This document shows positions 61,201 to 64,000 of a DNA stretch of 64,000 nucleotides, piece by piece; the stretch's first letter is position 1; the number at the start of each line of letters is the position of its first letter. The position numbers and the translations under genes were made by a program. Below the pieces are notes generated by a model. The model saw nothing but the letters and a program-made list of their open reading frames with translations, did no database searches and had not been told where the DNA came from. Source of the DNA: Pomacea canaliculata (lineage: Eukaryota > Mollusca > Gastropoda > Architaenioglossa > Ampullariidae); assembly GCF_003073045.1 (NCBI RefSeq), contig NC_037599.1:23130555-23194554 (forward strand), written 5' to 3'.

Positions 61201-63835
61201 CATGTCTTTACTGACGTCAGTGACTAAAGTGTCGTCACTGAGTTGGCTCAAGTTACTGACTAAGCTGTCGTCACTGAGTTGCTTGACGTCACTAAGCTGT
61301 CGTCACTGAGTTGCTTGACGTCACTAAGCTGTCGTCACTGAGTTTCTTGACGTCACTAAGCTGTCGTCACTGAGTTGCTTGACGTCACTAAGCTGTCGTC
61401 ACTGAGTTGCTTGACGTCACTAAGCTGCCGTCACTGAGTTGCTTGACGTCACTAAGCTGTCGTCACTGACTTGCATCATGACTTTCGTTGTTTCCAGATG
61501 TAAGAGTCTAGAGAGTTCCCAGATGTTCTCAGTTCTTGTCCCTTGCTTCCTCTTTGCATTTTCTATATTTGTTTTTTATTCGTCGTCAGTACTGCTGTCC
61601 ATGTCTCATTCTTGTTTGAAGCGCTGAGCATGCTCCTTACGAGCGTGAGTCTGCGCTATACAAATCTTTCGCTTATTATCATTAAAAAGCGTTTTCTCAG
61701 AACACGCGTAGCAACAACAACAATAATAATAAACAAGCTATAAATAAACCCCTTGCTTACGTGAATACTGCAACTACAAAAACGAAGAAAAGCACACTTC
61801 CGGTCACCCAGGTCGTTAGTTGGTCGTCTGCCCCTGGGAATGAGAAGAGAGAGTTTCGTTAATATTAACATGACATCGTCAGAGCTGAGATTATTAATGG
61901 GTTTTATTCCTTCTCCTCACTGACATTTCCTTCTCTTCACTCAGTGTTGTTTACTGTACGTAGCTTGTTTGGTGCTTTGTTTATTTACTTAGTTTTGGTA
62001 GGTTAGTTAGTTGGCTGGCTGGCTTCTGAATTTGCTGTGAGTGCGTGTTTGTATACTTGTTGACTTATTTACTCTGCTGGTTGGTTAATTTGTTGACCAT
62101 CTTTTTTTTTTTCAATGGATAGTTGCCTTATCAATCTGCTTGTTGGTAATCGGCTTCATTTGTTAATTTGTTCATTGGTTGGTTTGTTGATTTGTTTGTT
62201 GTTAGTTTTCAATGTGCATGAAATTTACGATTAAAATGTTCATGCACGTCACAGCAGTCCTGACGTGGTCAAAGTGTTCATGTGCGTTATAGTGTCCCCT
62301 GAGATAATCAAAGTGTTCATGCCCTAAGGTTTCTACAGTGTTCATGCACACTCCAGAGGTCCCTGACATACTGAATCACTGAACAGAGTGCGTTGACACG
62401 TGGACATGTACTTATGTCAGCGTGAGCACGAACTTGTAGTACTGGAGCTTGTGGACAAAAGTCGGTGAATTGCAAAATAAGAGGTACACAAATGACGTCA
62501 CAACACGTATCCCTTACCAGCCGTTGGGTTTCCTTCACAGCTGAACACCCGGGTCACGCGCCCATCTGAACACATCATGAATATGATCAAGTGTTACTAC
62601 GATATTGCACAGTTAGACATCTTTGTATCAACAAATAGTTTGTCGAGTGTTTAATGACTGAAGTTATATATATATAATTTTAATTTACATCCTTGGTGTT
62701 TATTTAAAATTAAGACTTCGTTATTATCGTCTATTCCACTTTGTCCTGCAGGTCACTAAGCTTGTCTCAAACATATATCTAGTCTTGTAACTGATGTCCA
62801 AGCGTCAGCCAGAGCTCACTGATTGAGTTTCAGTTGCCTACCCCTGTCTCTCTCCTGCACGCAGGTCCTCCACCGGAAGCCGGACACAACAGTAACGTGA
62901 TCACGTGACTTCTGGCTGGCCACACCGTACATCAGGTGACCAACACTGTGCCTACTCATGGGGCCGATGACGAACTGTGAACGACTAGACTCCACCTTTC
63001 GCCACCAGACTTCCTCCTGTTGTGAACAAATAAACCTGGAACAGTTAAAGTCGTATTCATGTTGAAGTAAACAAGAGAGTGAGTTGTCCAGTGCGTCCTC
63101 CACTCGGGGTAGCAATGTAGGTGACGAACATCTGCAGTAACGTTTGCTTTCAAATAATCAAGTTATTCATTATTGACTGTTGTTGTCCCGGCAGTTAATT
63201 GTCGTTAGTGCCAATGGTATGCAAGTGCCAGGTACACTGCTGCATGCCAGTTCTCTTAAATGGGATTGTTATGTAAAATTATATTTCTAACCAACACCTG
63301 ACTCAGGTCACGTGACCCAGCTAGTCCTTGCACCATGTCCATGAAGCTTTCTGTGGCTGGTCTAGCCAACGTTGATCGACCTTTTGCTATAAATACACAC
63401 TTTTCCATTAATTTACATTTTTAAAGATATTTCTATCAACTAACATTGATTACAGCCGCGTGGAGTGCAATGACAGGCACCTGGACATCGGAGTTTGAAG
63501 TTCAACGAACATTTGTTTTCGATAAGAACTTGTTTGTCTATAGTTTCTTGTACAAACATTTTCCCTGCGAGTTTCTGTTTAAAACAGTGAGCATTTATCT
63601 TCAAAATGTGATGAACATTGGGCAGACTGGATATAACTTGTGCAATACCAATATGGAGGTACCTTGGATCACACCAAGTGCTTAGTCTACTTTGTCTACT
63701 GAGGACTTTCCAACAGGACGGAGGGGTGGGTTCGTAAACCAGCTCTTCCTCCAGCCACCTCAGCGTGTACCACCCTCCCAAGTACCTCGACAGTATGTCG
63801 TGCCGGGTCACAGGTCAAACCAGACCACAGCTTGA
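58279..63835 (-). CDS. Type I membrane receptor-like protein, C-terminal part (partial)
   Basis: Six exons join with matching phase: 63131-62842, 62565-62518, 61827-61761, 60626-60551, 60106-60079 and 59075-58279 (stop). A further upstream exon, 63835-63700, also fits in phase but is less sure. The ectodomain part is cysteine- and tryptophan-bearing (FNCSRFICSQQEEVWWRKVE) and could be an FN3-like fold. One exon encodes a clear membrane span (TGSVLFFVFVVAVFTLLCC) followed by basic residues (RAVRERMRK), giving type I topology. The last exon is a Ser/Pro/acidic tail of about 265 residues with an internal duplication: two blocks both begin SSELQPLT and both hold an acidic run (SSEDEET, DNREEET) and a tyrosine-bearing LRY. 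Tyrosine motifs include YIQV and YPVL. No kinase, death, TIR or SEFIR domain is present. I do not recognise the family; a cytokine-receptor-like identity is only a possibility. Confidence 0.6.
60130..60260 (+). repeat. GA/CA microsatellite cluster
   Basis: Short (GA)n and (CA)n runs alternate with a duplicated GAAGTAA-TCTCTCTATA-ATCACACACAC unit. A similar (AC)n cluster lies at 60658-60712. Both are intronic in the minus-strand receptor-like gene. Confidence 0.7.
61235..61475 (+). repeat. 32-bp minisatellite with a CRE palindrome in each unit
   Basis: About six to seven head-to-tail units of TTGACGTCACTAAGCTGTCG plus TCACTGAGTTGC cover most of this stretch. The left edge is degenerate. Every well-preserved unit contains the perfect 8-base TGACGTCA palindrome, the consensus CREB/ATF site. 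It lies in the intron between the membrane-span exon (61761) and the juxtamembrane exon (60626) of the minus-strand receptor-like gene. Confidence 0.9.
62225..62365 (+). repeat. Degenerate short tandem array
   Basis: GTTCATGCACGTC, GTTCATGTGCGTT, GTTCATGCCC and GTTCATGCACACTCC recur at intervals of roughly 35-50 bases, with CCTGAC/CCTGAGATA between, giving three to four degraded units. Intronic in the minus-strand receptor-like gene. Confidence 0.45.
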
Positions 63836-63839
63836 CTGT

Positions 63840-64000
63840 AGATAGCTATCTACCCAGAACACCCGGGTTTAATTGTTAGTTTCCGGAGACTAGGTCTTGA
63901 GACACCGCCTCTGTTGTTGCAAATTCTGCTATCTGTTGATACATAAGTAATGTAGTGGAGTACATGTACTACAATGTGCTGTACACATCACAACGGCTAC
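63840..64000. other. Window edge, no feature recognised
   Basis: Nothing identifiable; presumably an intron of the minus-strand receptor-like gene, whose N-terminal exons lie beyond the window. Confidence 0.3.

Noticed and set aside
63446-63685. Plus-strand open frame rich in aromatic residues near the right edge
   Set aside because: An acceptor-like TTACAG precedes it but no donor or homology supports it, and the opposite strand carries the phase-consistent gene.

Overview
The window is eukaryotic nuclear DNA: AT-rich, with short coding exons bounded by GT-AG introns, long untranslated stretches, microsatellites, tRNA-derived SINE-like repeats and small inverted-repeat transposons. Gene content and repeat style suggest a lophotrochozoan, most likely a gastropod mollusc. 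That assignment is inference; no species marker is visible. All gene models below were built by hand from splice sites and codon phase and need transcript support.

Layout. 1-3.5 kb: the last coding exon (weak) and 3'UTR of a plus-strand gene, ending near an AATAAA. 5.6-9.65 kb (minus): an eight-exon annexin carrying all four annexin repeats, with one GC-AG intron; its start exon was not found. 10-15.9 kb: no gene recognised, with SINE remnants. 15.9-22.06 kb (minus): a complete seven-exon gene for a 266-residue protein I do not recognise, with a hAT-like element in its long intron. 22.06-22.18 kb: a compact head-to-head promoter with a CCAAT box and YY1/E2F-like motifs, followed by a plus-strand first exon.

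26.6-41.8 kb (plus): the main gene, a 17-exon class I cytokine receptor of the gp130/Domeless type. It closes in phase to about 1078 residues: signal peptide, Ig-like domain, four-cysteine cytokine-binding module with C-x-W, half WSxWS motif, three FN3-like domains, one membrane span and a 370-residue tail with three YxxQ (STAT-docking type) motifs. 41.8-49.6 kb: noncoding, with repeats. 49.65-50.8 kb (minus): a one-coding-exon type II membrane protein of the LicD/fukutin-like family whose acidic catalytic motif is degraded. 51-58 kb: repeats and GC-rich noncoding DNA. 58.3-63.8 kb (minus): the C-terminal exons of a second, unrecognised type I membrane receptor-like protein with an internally duplicated acidic tail; the gene runs out of the window.

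Mobile and repeat DNA. Two copies of an apparently undescribed inverted-repeat element, whose ends are built from tandem short modules, lie at 37.0 and 47.1 kb with 8-9 bp target duplications. There is also a minisatellite carrying a perfect CRE palindrome in each 32-bp unit, a 24-bp minisatellite, LINE 3' ends and several SINE-like copies. Apart from the possible receptor pair and the head-to-head promoter, the genes do not obviously act together, as is usual for an animal genome.
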